Shown: positions 10,016-21,380, counted from the stretch's first letter. The stretch is DNA of 64,000 nucleotides from Tupaia tana (GCA_026018925.1 JAKSZU010000004.1:9830017-9894016), one strand, 5' to 3'. The notes: generated by a model not told the origin, from the letters alone. Made by a program: numbers and translations.

Positions 10016-10654
10016 CCCTTCCATTCGATGCATTTTGTCATTCAGAAAATGATTAGGGGCATTTCACTTACTCTTGAAAACGGAGAATGAGAAAGCTGGG
10101 GAGAGGCGCAGAGAACTGGGTGGGGAGGGAAGGGCCCCCATGAGCAGGTGCTCGGAAACACTTCGTTCCCCTTTCGTCTGGGCGGGAAGCCCTGCCGTGC
10201 CTGTGTCAGCCCAGAGCATGTGGACGCGGCCCTGCCCCTGCCTGGCTTACCACGCTGATCTCTGGACCTGCTGATGGCAGTCCGCCCAGGGCTCCTTTAC
10301 GTCTAGAAGGTACTAGACGGGGCTCTGGGCTAGGGCTCGGCCTCCGGAGGGCGGTGAGGCGTGCGGTGACTGATCAGGAATTACCTGCAGAGTGCGGGCG
10401 CTGGGCGCTCCTCTGACCCCAGGTAGCTCTGCCCGCGCCCTCCTGGGCCGCTCGGTCCAGCGTGGGGCTGGGCCCTCACCCAAGCACCGTGACGTGGGTG
10501 TGACGAGGATGGACCTCGAGCCAGAGGCAGGGTGGGTGGGCTAGGGAAGGACCCAGAGAAAGCAGAGGCCTAAGGATGAGAGGAGGTAGCCAGGCCTCCC
10601 GGGTAGGGTAGGCTCCAAAACCATCTGCTGAGGGAGTCCCCGTGGCAGGCCCAG

Positions 10655-10785
10655 GAAGGCATCAGCCTGGACTCAGGGGTCATGTCCTCCATGACCTTGG
10701 GCAAGCCACTGCACCTCTCTGAGGCGGTTCCTCCTTCATAAAATGGGGCTCACGACAGGACTTCCCTCAGAAGGTCCTCGTGAGG
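10655..10785 (+). repeat. MIR fragment
   Basis: Classic core: TGACCTTGGGCAAGCCACTG at 10692, CCTCTCTGAGGCGGTTCCTC, then TTCATAAAATGGGGCTCACG. Confidence 0.8.
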
Positions 10786-11635
10786 GCCGCATGGGAGAGT
10801 GTAGGTGAACAGGAGGTGGTGTGCACTGTCACTGCCCGCGAGAGCGTGTGGGCCCTGCTGTCCGCAGGGCTGGGCGTCCTGGAGGTGGGGCCACCACGGT
10901 GGGGCTGCAAGGAAGAGGGGCAGTGGACTGAGGAGGGTGGAGACGTGGAGAAGCAGGCATGCGGCAGATGGGGCAGCCTGAGTGAGACTCGGAGGCCCAG
11001 GCCACCGTGGGGGAGTGTGGAAAGCTCCGTATGGTGCAGTGGCAAGGAAAAACGGACGGAAGGCAGCCAAGGGAGCAGGGATGCCGTGGAACAGGCAGGT
11101 CCCACGTGCTGGCCTGCATGACAGTGAACAAGCTGAACACTGTCCTATCACATGGGGAGGAGACAGGGGGTAGGGACCGTTGTGGAGGTGCTGGGGAGCC
11201 AGAAGTTGGCCGTGCAGGTGCCAGAGTCCGAGCCTGGAGGAGGGGCCAGCGGTGGTGAATGCAGCCAAGATGCCCAGGAGGTCAGACGGCAGCCAGCTGA
11301 TCCACTCTCCGAAGCTCCGTGGGGTGTGCGGAGCTGACTGTGCAGGGCCCCCACTCCCAGTGCAGGGACTGTGGCTTGAATTGGATGTGAGCAATACAGG
11401 GGGTGTCTGGGCACCTCGATAGAGACTTCTGAGTGCTAGGGGCCACGGGGGGCCAAGCGAGGCTCTAGGCTTGTTTGGCTTTTACTGTAGGAGACAAGGG
11501 TGGGATTTGACACCCAGGACTTGTGGGGAAGAAGGGGACAACAGTCCTGTGGAGAGATGCTGGGGCCTGTGAGGAGCAAAAGCCCCTCCCGCAAAGCTGG
11601 GGGTGCCGATGAGCTTGGGTGGCGTGGGTGTTATA
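10786..11635. other. Unassigned GC-rich DNA
   Basis: Purine-rich on the plus strand, with opposing ORFs of 113 codons (plus) and 214 codons (minus). No recognisable domain. Parts read like a long old interspersed repeat (GGAGCCAGAAGTTGGCCGTG region), so I call no gene. Confidence 0.4.
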
Positions 11636-11781
11636 TGAGGGGAGGAGGGCATCTTCACAAAGTTCATGGAAATACGTTTATGCCAGTACTAGGCAGGATT
11701 TCAAAATGCATTTCTGCACCAAAATAACCTCATGCTTCACTTCAGTGTTTTTCCACACATTTTTTGAATTACCTTCTATGC
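11636..11781. mobile_element. MITE-A copy 2
   Basis: The left end contains ACAAAGTTCATGGAAATACG at 11657. The middle has GGATTTCAAAATGCATTTCT and GCACCAAAATAACCTCATGC. The right end is TCCACACATTTTTTGAATTA, the inverse of the left. Ends are decayed; length is about 145 bp. Confidence 0.75.
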
Positions 11782-12689
11782 CTGTGGGTGGAAAGCTGAG
11801 GGGGCTCACACCCAAATATCCTCACTTTCTTCAGAAACAGGCTGAGATGAGAAGGGTAGTGGAGACTTCAAATAGCCGGTCACTCGCTCGTCCCCCCACG
11901 ACTCCGCCACTCGTTCAGCAGTTACTGCACGCCACTGTGTGCGGGCACCCGTCAGCACACCAGACCCTGTCCTCACGAACCTGCAGTCTGGTGAGGAAAG
12001 AAAGATGAAACAAATCATACAAACAAATGTAAAAACCACGAAGGGATAAATTAACATACTAATGAACCAATATCTTAAGACCTCATTTTGTTCCTATTAA
12101 GCTTCAGCTTTGTCAGAGCATCCCATCTGTGTGGTTGGATGGGAGAGCTTTCTGGAACCTCAGTATATCGTTCCACTTAGTTCTGTTGAACAGGACTGAA
12201 CCGGATCGAGCCCATGGCAGACCACCGGAGCCCGTTCAGATGCACAGACGACACCCACTTACCCAAGGTCCTCTCCTTAGCACTCAGGCCTGGCCTTCCT
12301 CCATCCTGACTTACAGAAGCTTCTTCCCGCTGCTCTAGGTGGTAGGAGGCAACGTGGCAGCTAGACGAGGCTGCACACCTGCAGTGGGGTCCCGGGCGGC
12401 CTTTCTCGAAGGCTATGGTCAAATGAGATAGTGACCCCTCAGGGCCTCCGTCTTTACTCCATGAAGGTAGGGCGCTGCTGGTGCCCGCCTGTCTCGTGTG
12501 GTGCGGGGAGAGTGACGCGGGGGTCGGTGTGGGAAGCGGGTGCAGGCGTGGCTTCTCTTTGCCACCTGCGCCCACGTGGACGCAGAGCTGCGGACAGGAG
12601 AGTGCAAATTTCAGAATCCGATTTGGTTTTGCGAGCTTTGGAGAGCATGATTCTTTGTGGGTTTAAGTGAGGGCTGCAGACTTTTCAGA
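11782..12689. other. Unassigned DNA
   Basis: No gene or well-defined repeat. The segment near 11900-12000 (GTCAGCACACCAGACCCTGT, CAGTCTGGTGAGGAAAG) looks like the left part of an old dispersed repeat. Confidence 0.35.
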
Positions 12690-13258
12690 GTCAGATAATT
12701 TATGCTCACATCTCAGCTGAACAGCCAGACTCGGATATGCTCATCTTTTTTCAAGACCACATGTCTCACTTTATAGATTAACTTTAACTTGTCCGTGGGA
12801 GAATGTGGGAGAAAGCCACAAAAGCACAAAGAGGAAAATTAAAATCAGCTGTCTTCCGATCCCCTAGGTATAGCCACAATTAATGTGTTGCTATTTGTTC
12901 ATCTGGGCATATGTGTGTATAAGTGTGTACAAAATTAGAAATAAATGTATAAACATACATACTGTTTATATATCTCTATTGGTGCTAATTACATTGCTAT
13001 AATTATTTAACTAATCCCCTGTGTTTAAAATGGAGATAGTTTCCACTTTTCTCCTAGGATAGATAACACTGCAGTGAAAAACCCCTTTGCGTAAATCACG
13101 GGACGCATATGCTTATTTCCTTAGAATTAATCCACAGGTGGGTCCACTTCACGGACCTTTGGTGTGTGCTCCAGGTGACTGAGTTCTTACCAACCGTGGA
13201 AACCCGTTTCCTCACACCCTCCCAGCACCGAACGTTAGCATTTCTGAGTGCTGGTGCG
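12690..13258 (-). mobile_element. Old L1 3' end, antisense
   Basis: The order of words fits an antisense L1M 3' region: GATAACACTGCAGTGAAAAA near 13062, then TTTCCTTAGAATTAATCCAC, then TCCTCACACCCTCCCAGCAC near 13210. Frames are decayed. Confidence 0.7.
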
Positions 13259-13436
13259 ACAGTTTGGCAGCTAAAAGATGGCAAGGCTCAGAGGAGGCCG
13301 GTCTCGAGGGCTGACCCTGTCCCAGCAGCTGCAGGAATCTTAGCGGAATCTGTTTCTCAGAAGCTCATGCTGGAGGCCACACTCCGGCCTGCCCCTCATT
13401 TGTTGAGGACCGAGAAATGTTCCCTGATGGCCTGTC

Positions 13437-14010
13437 AGTGCACCCCGAGAGTCTGTGAGAGCTCCATGAGGGTCTCCGAGCGCTTCCTAAGGGCCAGCAA
13501 GGGCTCCCTGAGGGTCTCCAAGGGCTCCCTGAGGGTCTCCACGTGCTCCCTGAGGGTCTCTGAGCGCTCCCTGAGGGCCTGTGAGCGCTCCCGAGGACCT
13601 GCGAGGCCTCCCTGAGGGCCTATGAGTGCACCCCAAGAGTCTACGAATGCTCCCTGAGGGTCTCTGAGTGCTCCCTGAGGGTCTCTGAGTGCTCCCTGAG
13701 GGTCTGAGTGCTCCCCAAGGGCTTGTGCATCCTCCCTGAGGGTCTGTGAGGGCTCCCGAGGGCCAGTGAGTACCCCTCTATGAAGGCCTGTAAGGGCTCC
13801 CCGAGGCCAGTGAGGGCTTCCCAAGGGCCAATGAGGGCTCCCCGAGGGCCTGAAGGTGCTCTCCGAGGGTCTGTGAGTGCTCCCCGAGGGTCTGTGAGTG
13901 CTCCCCGAGGTCTTTGAGTGCTCCTCGAGGGCCTGAAGGTGTTCTCCGAGGGCCCGTGAGGGCTCCCCGAGGGCCCGTGAGGGTTTCCCAAGGGCCTGTG
14001 AGGGCTCCCT
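13437..14010. repeat. 21-bp GC-rich minisatellite, about 27 units
   Basis: Tandem array whose typical unit is TGCTCCCTGAGGGTCTCTGAG (21 bp). Subregions show CCCGAGGGCC and CCTGAAGGTG variants. Because 21 is a multiple of three, frames stay open: the plus strand reads repeats like SLRVS, and the minus strand reads a 7-residue LREHSET-like unit over more than 100 codons. I read this as non-coding satellite, not a repeat protein, since all long frames on both strands are explained by the period. Confidence 0.9.
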
Positions 14011-16393
14011 GTGTTTGAACCAGAGTGGGCACTCCCAGGAGCCTGTGGTCAGGCCCGATGGTCAGGGCCACCTGAGATCTGGAGAGAGAGAGCTGTTCTA
14101 GCCAGTGCCAGCCGGGCCCCTGTACATCATCTTGATCATGATTCCCACTTTAGCCTAAGTGATCCTCTCTCAGGCTTTGCCAGAATCGGGCTCCAGAACG
14201 CTCTGGTTGCTCACCTGGGCCCGCCTCCTTCTAGACTAGACGCAGACCTGGAGTTAGCAAGCTGGCACTCTGCCCAGAGGACGTTTCATGCCTAGATGGT
14301 AGCACCAGAGTTTCCAGACCCCATGACTTCCCCGGGTGCCCACCTCCTCACCTGCACCTGCTTCTCCTGCAGGCCTTTCACTCTCAGGCTGGAGCATTTT
14401 GGGGTGGTGATGACCCTGACCAGACGTGGCTGGAGCCCATGGAAGAAGAGGCAGAGAGCTCCCGGCAGCAGCACCGGAGATGAGCTGTGGCCACTCACGT
14501 GCTCACGCGAGCTTGCATCATGGGGATTTCAGGAGAGAAATGAAGGCGAACAGGAGCAGGTCCTTTGGCGTCCTGCAGGAGCCCATTAGGCATCAGTGAA
14601 CTCTAGAATTTCTTCCCGAGTCTTGGAAGCCCAGGCTGCTTTCCCATCTGCATCTATTACATGCACTTGAAGATAACCCCCCGGAAGCAGTGTGGGCTGG
14701 TGAACTGGAGAAAGGTCAGGTAATGAGATCTGGCTGGGTAGGATAGGAGCAGCTCCTCTATTGGCAGCCCTCGGTCGAAGCTCCTGGAGTAATAAGACAG
14801 GCGTGAGTGGAGTCTGGAGGCCACAGAACTCTCCAGGTGTGATACAGAGTCCCCTCCCAGGGGGCAGGATACTGGCCGCCGAGTTCAGGACTGAGGGCTC
14901 AGGTGAGGCCTGGGAAGACTGCCCCAAGATGCCTGTAGACCGAGACAAGTCCAGATCGGATTTGTCTGGACATCAGGGCGGGCTTGGTGATGAGCTTACA
15001 TGGGCTGGAATCATAGGAGGCAGGGGCCAAATGTCTCCTGGTGGGAGGCTCTGGCAGAAAGGGCAAGTGACCTCATCTTGTCACCAGCATCAGCCAGTTG
15101 GTTGTAGCTGACAGGAACCGTGAATTGAGGCCACATCTGGATCCACTGAGGAAAATGCGGAGATCAATTAGTGATGTCTGCATGGGAGTGGATGAAAAGT
15201 TGTGGCTCGTATGCTGTTTTTACCATCCATGATCTCAGGCATCATAGAACATATTGCTGGGTGGCAGGGAGGACAGTGTTGTAATGGCATGTGTGTGATT
15301 TATGCATGTTCCTGGGAGGGGGCTGCATAGTCCCCTCTAGAACACAAATCTGAGGTGTCAGAGGAGTGGGGGCCGTTCGTAGAAGAAAGATTCCTGGACT
15401 CGGCAGGGTCCCAGCCTTAGCGAGCAGATTCTAGTCAGGTGCTAGGGAATGTAGCAGCAGTCTGGGTACCTGGGACAGGAACCCAGTGACATACAGCAGG
15501 GCGAAAGGGACTCTCCAGCTCAGGAGCTCCTGTTGGCTCACGATATTGGGCTGGTGACCACACAGCCAAATAGGATTCTGCCTTCTAGTGACATCCTTGC
15601 CCCATTTGGATCCAAATCGGGGCAGGGCATGATGGACCCACGGGGGGTGTGAGTTACGCCAATGATAACCACGTCAGGAGCCAGCCCTGTGTAGGAGGGG
15701 TGGGGGATTCTTGTCTCCCCCACCCCAGTCCTTTCCTGTTGCCTAAGCAATGTCTATATTTTCACTGTCAGAGGTGGCCCTGTAATAGCCTCAAGCCAGA
15801 AACAGATACGCGACCTGCCGCTTCCCAGGAGGTAGGTCTCTCGCCCTTCCCTGCCTCACGGTGGGAAGTGCCTCCCTCACTGCATGCGCTCCCGTCTGGG
15901 CACGTTCTGTTTCTCTGGGAAGATTTCTCCATCTCAGATCCAGTCAGCTTCCCTACTTAGAGAGCATTTCCCTAAACGGGGACTTGGGTCCATGGGTTTC
16001 CCAGGTCAGTGTGAAGAGCCACGGACAGAGAGTGGTAGGAGTCTGTGCCCCTGCTGCACCCTTCCACGGCTGCTGTCCTCACTGGAATTGGGGACTGACT
16101 AATGGCAGCAGAACGTGGACTGCCCAGCCCAGCCCAGCCCAGCTGGGACTGTGGAGAGTAACTGCTAAGGAAGAGACTGAAGATCTGCAAGCCCAGAGTC
16201 AGGTAGGAGCCCTCTCTCAGGACAACCTCAAACTCCTAGATGTGGGAGAGTCGGAAATGCAAGTAATAGGTCGATGGAATGAAGGTGGTATTTGGCCAGG
16301 AATACCTGGACCTGACCTCAGATCATCTCTTCCTAAAAAGCCCCCCAGGGAGACTGTATTTCCTTGATTCTGAGAGATACTTTATACCCACCG
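14011..16393. other. Unassigned, mostly unique DNA
   Basis: About 2.4 kb without a named repeat or recognisable protein. 14590-15540 has few internal repeats and a moderate GC level and may contain a long-decayed LTR or unique sequence. A CCCAG array (about four units) lies at 16127-16143. ORFs reach 168 codons (15861-16367) with no known motif. Confidence 0.4.
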
Positions 16394-16663
16394 TTTTTTT
16401 TGTTCGTTTGTTTGTTTTTGTGAGAGGTTTTCGCTATAGGGCGCGTGTGCTCGTCAGCCAGACAGAGAGAGACAAAAAGCGAGAAATCACCCCCTGGGGG
16501 GATGGTCACGCCGCAGTCCCTTCTCCTCTATTCTCCTCTCGGGATCTTGGGCACGCACGCACACGCGCCCGGCATGAGTTTTAAGCCACCGGGTCTGGGA
16601 CGCGAACTGCGGTCAACTACGTGGGAGTCCAGCGACATAGCCATTACACCAACTGCTGGTCCC
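16394..16663 (-). mobile_element. SINE-A copy 4, young insertion
   Basis: Full-length SINE-A in reverse, bounded by a perfect 14-bp duplication TATACCCACCGTTT (16383-16396 and 16664-16677; the T run overlaps the tail). It keeps many CpGs (GGGCGCGTGTGCTCG, CGCACACGCGCCCGG), unlike other copies. That marks it as one of the youngest here. The C/G near-palindrome is at 16486-16503. Confidence 0.95.
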
Positions 16664-16740
16664 TATACCCACCGTTTAGTTTAACCCTTCTGAAATCAAA
16701 ACAAACCTTACCGGTAACAAACGTGGTTCACTCTATGTTT

Positions 16741-16960
16741 CTTTATTTCTTTTTTTGCTTTTCGAAAAAAGCTCTAATTAAATTGACAGCTCCCGTCATT
16801 ACCAATGGCATGCTCGAATCAAGGAAATATGGTATGTGTGCGAAGATTAGAGCTGTCAGAGAACCCATGATTACTAGATGAAGCTGTGGCTCCAGATGCT
16901 CTAGGCAGTGGCTGGGTTCCACGAACACGTGCTTCATTAACCTGCTTCCACGCTTTGCTG
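16741..16960. other. Candidate conserved non-coding element
   Basis: Non-repeat, low-GC block with homeodomain-like cores (TCTAATTAAATTGACAGC at 16773) and GATTACTAGATGAAGC. A plus frame reads LIKLTAPVITNGMLESRKY before a donor-like ATGGTATGTGTG at about 16828-16839, so a small exon is an alternative. No acceptor with a good pyrimidine tract is seen. Both readings are inference. Confidence 0.3.
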
Positions 16961-17380
16961 TGGCTTGTGAGAGAAAGCCAGCTCGAACACTAAAAGGACT
17001 CTATTGGCAAAACTGGGGGTGGCTTCAGGAACAGCTGGATCCAGTGTTACTGGAACCTCATTCGTCACTCGGCTCTGCTTTCTCTCTTCCATGTGTTGAC
17101 AAGATGGCTTCTGGGAGCCTCGTGCTACGTGAACCTAGGGAAGGAGGGAGAGCACTCATGTTTCTCCAATGTCCGTATGCCAGAAGTCCTGGGAAAACTG
17201 ATACTGGCCATGCTTAGTTTGGGTGCCACCCCCCAGCAGAAGCCACAGGGTGGGCTTCTGTGTTGGCTGGTCTCATGTGCCTAAAATTTTGGTGGGTAGT
17301 GCATAGTGATTTGATTGACGGTCTGCAGGGAGCCACCTAGGATGGGGACAGGGCAGACCCCCTGTGGGAAGCCAGAAGCT
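16961..17380. other. Unassigned unique DNA
   Basis: No gene or named repeat seen. Confidence 0.4.
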
Positions 17381-17390
17381 GGGCCAGTGG

Positions 17391-17412
17391 CAGCAGCACT
17401 GCCCCCTGCTGG
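17391..17412 (-). promoter_or_regulatory. CTCF-like motif
   Basis: CACTGCCCCCTGCTGG fits the reverse complement of the CTCF core (CCAGCAGGGGGC). It lies in non-repeat DNA. Binding is not shown by sequence alone. Confidence 0.45.
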
Positions 17413-17689
17413 ACCAACCCAGAGGGCCTAGAACCCAAGTGCACCTATCCAGAGCTCAGTCTGAGACTTGACTCTGACCATGTCTGTCTGAGCAAAGGCC
17501 CACCTGGAAAAGCCCGTGGGAGTGGCAGAGCACAGGAGAGGAAGAGGCCGAGTGTGGCCCTGCTCCAGTGCCCTGACAGGGCGGGAGCTGCCTGTGGGCG
17601 CATCCCCACACAGGGGAGAGAGGATGAGTGTCTATAGAGAAGCCAAGTAGCCCGAGAGGTGTGGAGCAGCCTAAGCCACACCAGCAAGA

Positions 17690-17790
17690 GAGAGGCAGAG
17701 ACAGACCGATCCTCTGTGAAGATAATGCATGGGCGCTCAGCCCAGCTCCTGGCACCAGCGCCCAATCAATAAATGGTCGCTATTATTATT
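17690..17790 (+). repeat. MIR 3' fragment
   Basis: Ends in CCAATCAATAAATGGTCGCT and TATTATTATT, the typical MIR 3' terminus. Confidence 0.55.
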
Positions 17791-18379
17791 ACCCATTAGG
17801 GATCATCCCTCAGCGCCCGCCGTCTGGGCATGATGGATGCAGGCTGTGTTTGTGTAATGGGGATTATTTATTAGTCACCTTGTAAAAAGCAATGACAGAA
17901 AGGCACAAAGTATGTTACCACAAAGGGATCTTATCTCGTGGAAATCAGAAGCTTCTGTTTTTCCACTAGGAAACAAGAGCACTTGTTCTCTGAGATTAAT
18001 CCAGTTCCGCTGTTAAGACCTCAAGTGGAAGGAGGAGATGCAATTTTGCGGATCTGGGGACTTGGTGTTGGGGAGAGTGGGAAGGAGCGGGGGGAGAAGG
18101 GGATGCTGGTATAAAGAGGCAGGAGGGCCCCTTGGCGCTCCTTCAGGCCTCGGTCCCAACCTTTCCTGGTCAGGACAAGGCCCCACGGGTGTTGCTTAGA
18201 CAAGTCACTTCCCACCGGTGGGTGAGGCAGAGCCATCCTGACCACTCCCCGCAGTCACCCCTGCTTCCGCCTCCTTACCTTGCCCGCTGCAGACCTGGGA
18301 CTCCTTTACGGAAATGTGCCCATTACCCATTGCCATCTAGTTACATAGACTGTTTTAGAGCCACTTAAAAATACTTTTT
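17791..18379. other. Unassigned unique DNA
   Basis: Holds an AT-rich stretch (TAATGGGGATTATTTATTAG near 17857) that could be conserved non-coding sequence, then GC-rich sequence. No gene recognised. Confidence 0.35.
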
Positions 18380-18660
18380 CATTTAATTTTTTCAGTGAAC
18401 AGATGTAGCAGGAGGATAGGAATATTCATGCGGCAATGCTCAGCGACAATTCAGAGTGGCCGCAAAATCCCCATGCTTGAGATTAGGCCCTTGGTTAATT
18501 ATTTGTTTAATAACAGCTCTGCCAACAACAGTCGAAGACCCAAAGACAACAATCAGCAACTGTTCCCCAAAGAACACAGGGATTTTTAAATTTATGTGCA
18601 AAGTAGAAGGCAGCATACAAATCACTTCTAATCAGCGTGCAGCGAGCTCCGTGGACACTC
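18380..18660. other. Candidate conserved non-coding element
   Basis: Non-repeat block dense in transcription-factor-like words. GTTAATTATTTGT at 18494-18506 resembles HNF1, overlapped by the forkhead core TTATTTGTTTA at 18499-18509, and GACAACAATCAG resembles a SOX core. The overlapping short ORFs on both strands have no recognised motif. Confidence 0.35.
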
Positions 18661-18724
18661 CAAGTATTAGCACTTACGCGCACTGCCCGCGCCCGGCGGC
18701 AGTCCTTTCACACTCCTCACAGTT

Positions 18725-18805
18725 CTTCTCTGCGGGGGTGTCATTGACTGTGATTGTTCCCATTTTATAGAAGAGGAAACTGAGGCACTGAGAGAGTGAC
18801 AGCCT
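18725..18805 (-). repeat. MIR fragment
   Basis: CCCATTTTATAGAAGAGGAA followed by ACTGAGGCACTGAGAGAGTG is the MIR middle read on the minus strand. Confidence 0.7.
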
Positions 18806-19440
18806 GGGGAAACGTTGTCCCCAGGCCCTCAGAACGAGTGTCTGCCTCTCCCACGCGGAGGTATTCCGGTGTGGAGCTGCCTCATTGGAGCGTGAGAAGG
18901 AATCACTATTTTAGTCTTTTTCAGTGATGCATGTTTATTGAAACATCCAAGCAAAACAGTAAAAATATAAATACAAAATGTGTTCTCATCACGCGGCATT
19001 TCAGTAATCCCCAAGTAAGGCGTTATTAACATTTCGAGAGTATGACCCTAGATATCTAGCTGCTTATGGACAGAACAAGCTAATGAGTGAGCTGGAAAGA
19101 AAGAATTTTAGGAAAGAAAGTGGGATTGCTGCATGAGCTCTATTTTATTTTTACTTTTGAAAATTTTACTTGAATGCAACAGATGGGAAAAAAATTTTGA
19201 CAGTTGAAGGATCTTTATGCTTCAGATACACAGACATTAGTTCCTAAAATATACCTCTAAAGCTAAGAACAAATGTGTTAAGAAGTTGCAGTCATTATTC
19301 TTTTGTTATTATTATTTTTGAAACATTTATTAACCCACTATCTTGAAAGAGAAGTTTACTACATTTATACTTGTTTTCCTTTTCTTACCTCCCTTTCCTG
19401 GTTTAATTTTTTTTTTTTTAATTGGGCAGGGTCTATAATA
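18806..19440. other. Unassigned, AT-rich towards the right
   Basis: No gene. The AT-rich half may be old LINE sequence too diverged to name. Confidence 0.35.
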
Positions 19441-19510
19441 CTAGGTTGTCAGGAAAGTCATGATATATTTTTCTGTGCAAAAGTGCATCATGACTTTCCC
19501 GACAACCCAA
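19441..19510. mobile_element. MITE-B copy 1, hairpin element
   Basis: A 70-bp near-palindrome flanked by TA at 19439-19440 and 19511-19512. The left arm has GGTTGTCAGGAAAGTCATGA and the right arm is its near-perfect inverse (TCATGACTTTCCCGACAACC). A transcript would fold into a stem of about 30 bp with a short loop. The structure resembles MADE1-type mariner MITEs but the sequence differs. Confidence 0.85.
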
Positions 19511-20300
19511 TATTTATGTTCTGTTCTATACCATCATTCTCACCACTGTGTAATCCGAGCTGTATTTAACAGGATTTAATGCTCACCAGCAATCTTCTTA
19601 CCATATAGTTTATATTCTAAAGTTCCGTAGAACTTTGATTGATCTCTTTATTTGCTGAACTCCACTGTCAAATACTTTTTACAGGAAGGACTCACGGGTG
19701 TTGTATTCTCTGAATTCTTACATGCTTGAAAATGTCTCCTTGTTGTCTAAACACGAAAATGACAACTTCACTGGGTAAACAATTCTTAAGCCGCAATTCT
19801 CCGCAGAGCTTGAATGGATTGATTGGAGGCTAACCAGATTTATTTCTCTCTTGTTTATCTTGGTTTTTCTGCCTGGCTGCCCATAGGAGTCATTCTTTTT
19901 TCCTTGAAATTTAGTAGCTTCACCAGAATATGTCTTGAAGGTGATTGCTGTATATAAAATTTTTAGAGACCTGCTGTGCCTTTTTGATCTTGAGATTTAG
20001 CTTTCTCTATTTCAGCGAGCTTTTCATTGATTATATCTTTGTATATTTTTCTCTGTGTATATATTGGATTGCTTTCATTATGATTTTCTCTACAGCCATG
20101 TTTATATATTTGTTCTTTTCTGTATATTTATTTGTCTTGAACTTGCCTGCCAATTCATGATTGGAGTTTCTAGATGTGCTCAGTTCACTTTTCCTCCTCT
20201 TCTACCTCTTCTGCCCTTCTCCTCCTCCCACTTCAGTTGCCTTCAACGTGCGTTCTTTTTCTTTTTCCTACCCTATTAGCACACCTTTTATGTCTTTTGC
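19511..20300 (-). repeat. Possible old L1/HAL1 antisense relic
   Basis: AT-rich sequence with phrases like ATGTCTCCTTGTTGTC and CACCAGAATATGTCTTGAAG in the order of an antisense L1M/HAL1 region. Diverged, so the assignment is tentative. No intact frame. Confidence 0.35.
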
Positions 20301-20377
20301 TTACCTTACAATTTTCCTTTTAAATCCTTGAAACTGTTGTTTGAATTCCTTTTCTTAAATCTGTAATATCTTTTTAT

Positions 20378-20608
20378 AAGTTTTTTTTATCCTATTCATG
20401 ATAGAAAACATGTGCAGGTGTGCACGTGTACATGAGAGAGAGAGATGCACCCTTAGTGACACTGTCATGCTGCAATTCCATTCTCGCTTATAAGGGTCTT
20501 GGGCACGTGTGTGCGCCAGGTGTGTTTTCAGGCTAACCCAAGGATCTAAACCCATAGTCGGCCATGTGGCTTCTAGCACTGTAGTTCAGTTTGTACCACC
20601 AGACTAGG
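20378..20608 (-). mobile_element. SINE-A copy 5, old and decayed
   Basis: Degraded reverse copy. Recognisable parts are a GAGAGAGAG tract, CTTGGGCACGTGTGTGCGCC, and a tRNA-like end with CGGCCATGTGGCTTCTAGCA. Fewer family words survive than in other copies, indicating age. Confidence 0.7.
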
Positions 20609-21380
20609 CTACTTGTAATCTGTAATTTCTTTGACACCAGAAGATCATAGTTTCTCTGAACTCATCTTGTTTCCTTTGATCATTCCTTCTGAGGTTGCTG
20701 TTTTCCATAGCCTTCTTTTTTTTAATTTCTTATTTTACTATTTTTTTCCTTTTGTCATTTCCACTAGTACCCCTCTGGTTGGTACACTACTGATTTTCTC
20801 TTTGTTTGAATTGTTACAGAAGAGTGTTCAGACTCTGGGGGCTGGAAAATAGGAGGTGGTGAACCAAGCAGGCCTGCATTGCAGTTCCGGTTTTGGGGTC
20901 CAGGTATCCCCTTATTAAATCTGGCATTTTGATTTCCTCTGTGCCAGAGATGCTGTGGAGAGGTGGTCTGGGGGTGGGTTCCTCAGGCTTCTTGGCCTTC
21001 CCCTGCAGCTTCCCTAGGACAGAGGCAGGGCCATGGGTCACTCAGTACAAAGGCTGCATGGTCTCACCTTCCACCTCCTCACCTCCTCTACTGTATATAG
21101 TGTTGACCAGGGCCCTGCTGGACACTCCCAGTCTTCCTGCAGCTGGTACCCATTCCTACACCTCGTGACTGTCATTGAAAGTCCCTGAAGGCCTTTCAGG
21201 GACTGAGATACTTTGTTAAGGGAAATATGCATTTTGCTAAAGGTCTGAGGAGACCTGTGTAAACTATCACTACTTCTCTTTATTTAGGTACACATTTTGC
21301 ATTATTTGGCAGAAATACCTAATGGTGTGAGGTTGGGATCATTTCTTTGTTTCACTAAAGTTGCAGCTTTTAGTCCCCTA
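20609..21380. other. Unassigned DNA
   Basis: T-rich then GC-richer unique sequence; no gene recognised. It contains a compact inverted repeat at 21180-21204. Confidence 0.4.
21180..21204. other. Short inverted repeat
   Basis: AGTCCCTGAAGG faces CCTTTCAGGGACT with no real loop: 12-bp arms with one extra base. It could be a dimeric protein site or chance. Confidence 0.5.

Noticed and set aside
10300-10520. CpG island promoter
   Set aside because: CpGs are moderately frequent but short in extent, and no downstream exon, TATA box or conserved start region is visible.
13437-14010. Heptad-repeat (coiled-coil-like) protein on the minus strand, or a CRISPR-like array
   Set aside because: The 21-bp tandem period explains open frames on both strands at once. 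Units are contiguous with no spacers, so it is a minisatellite.
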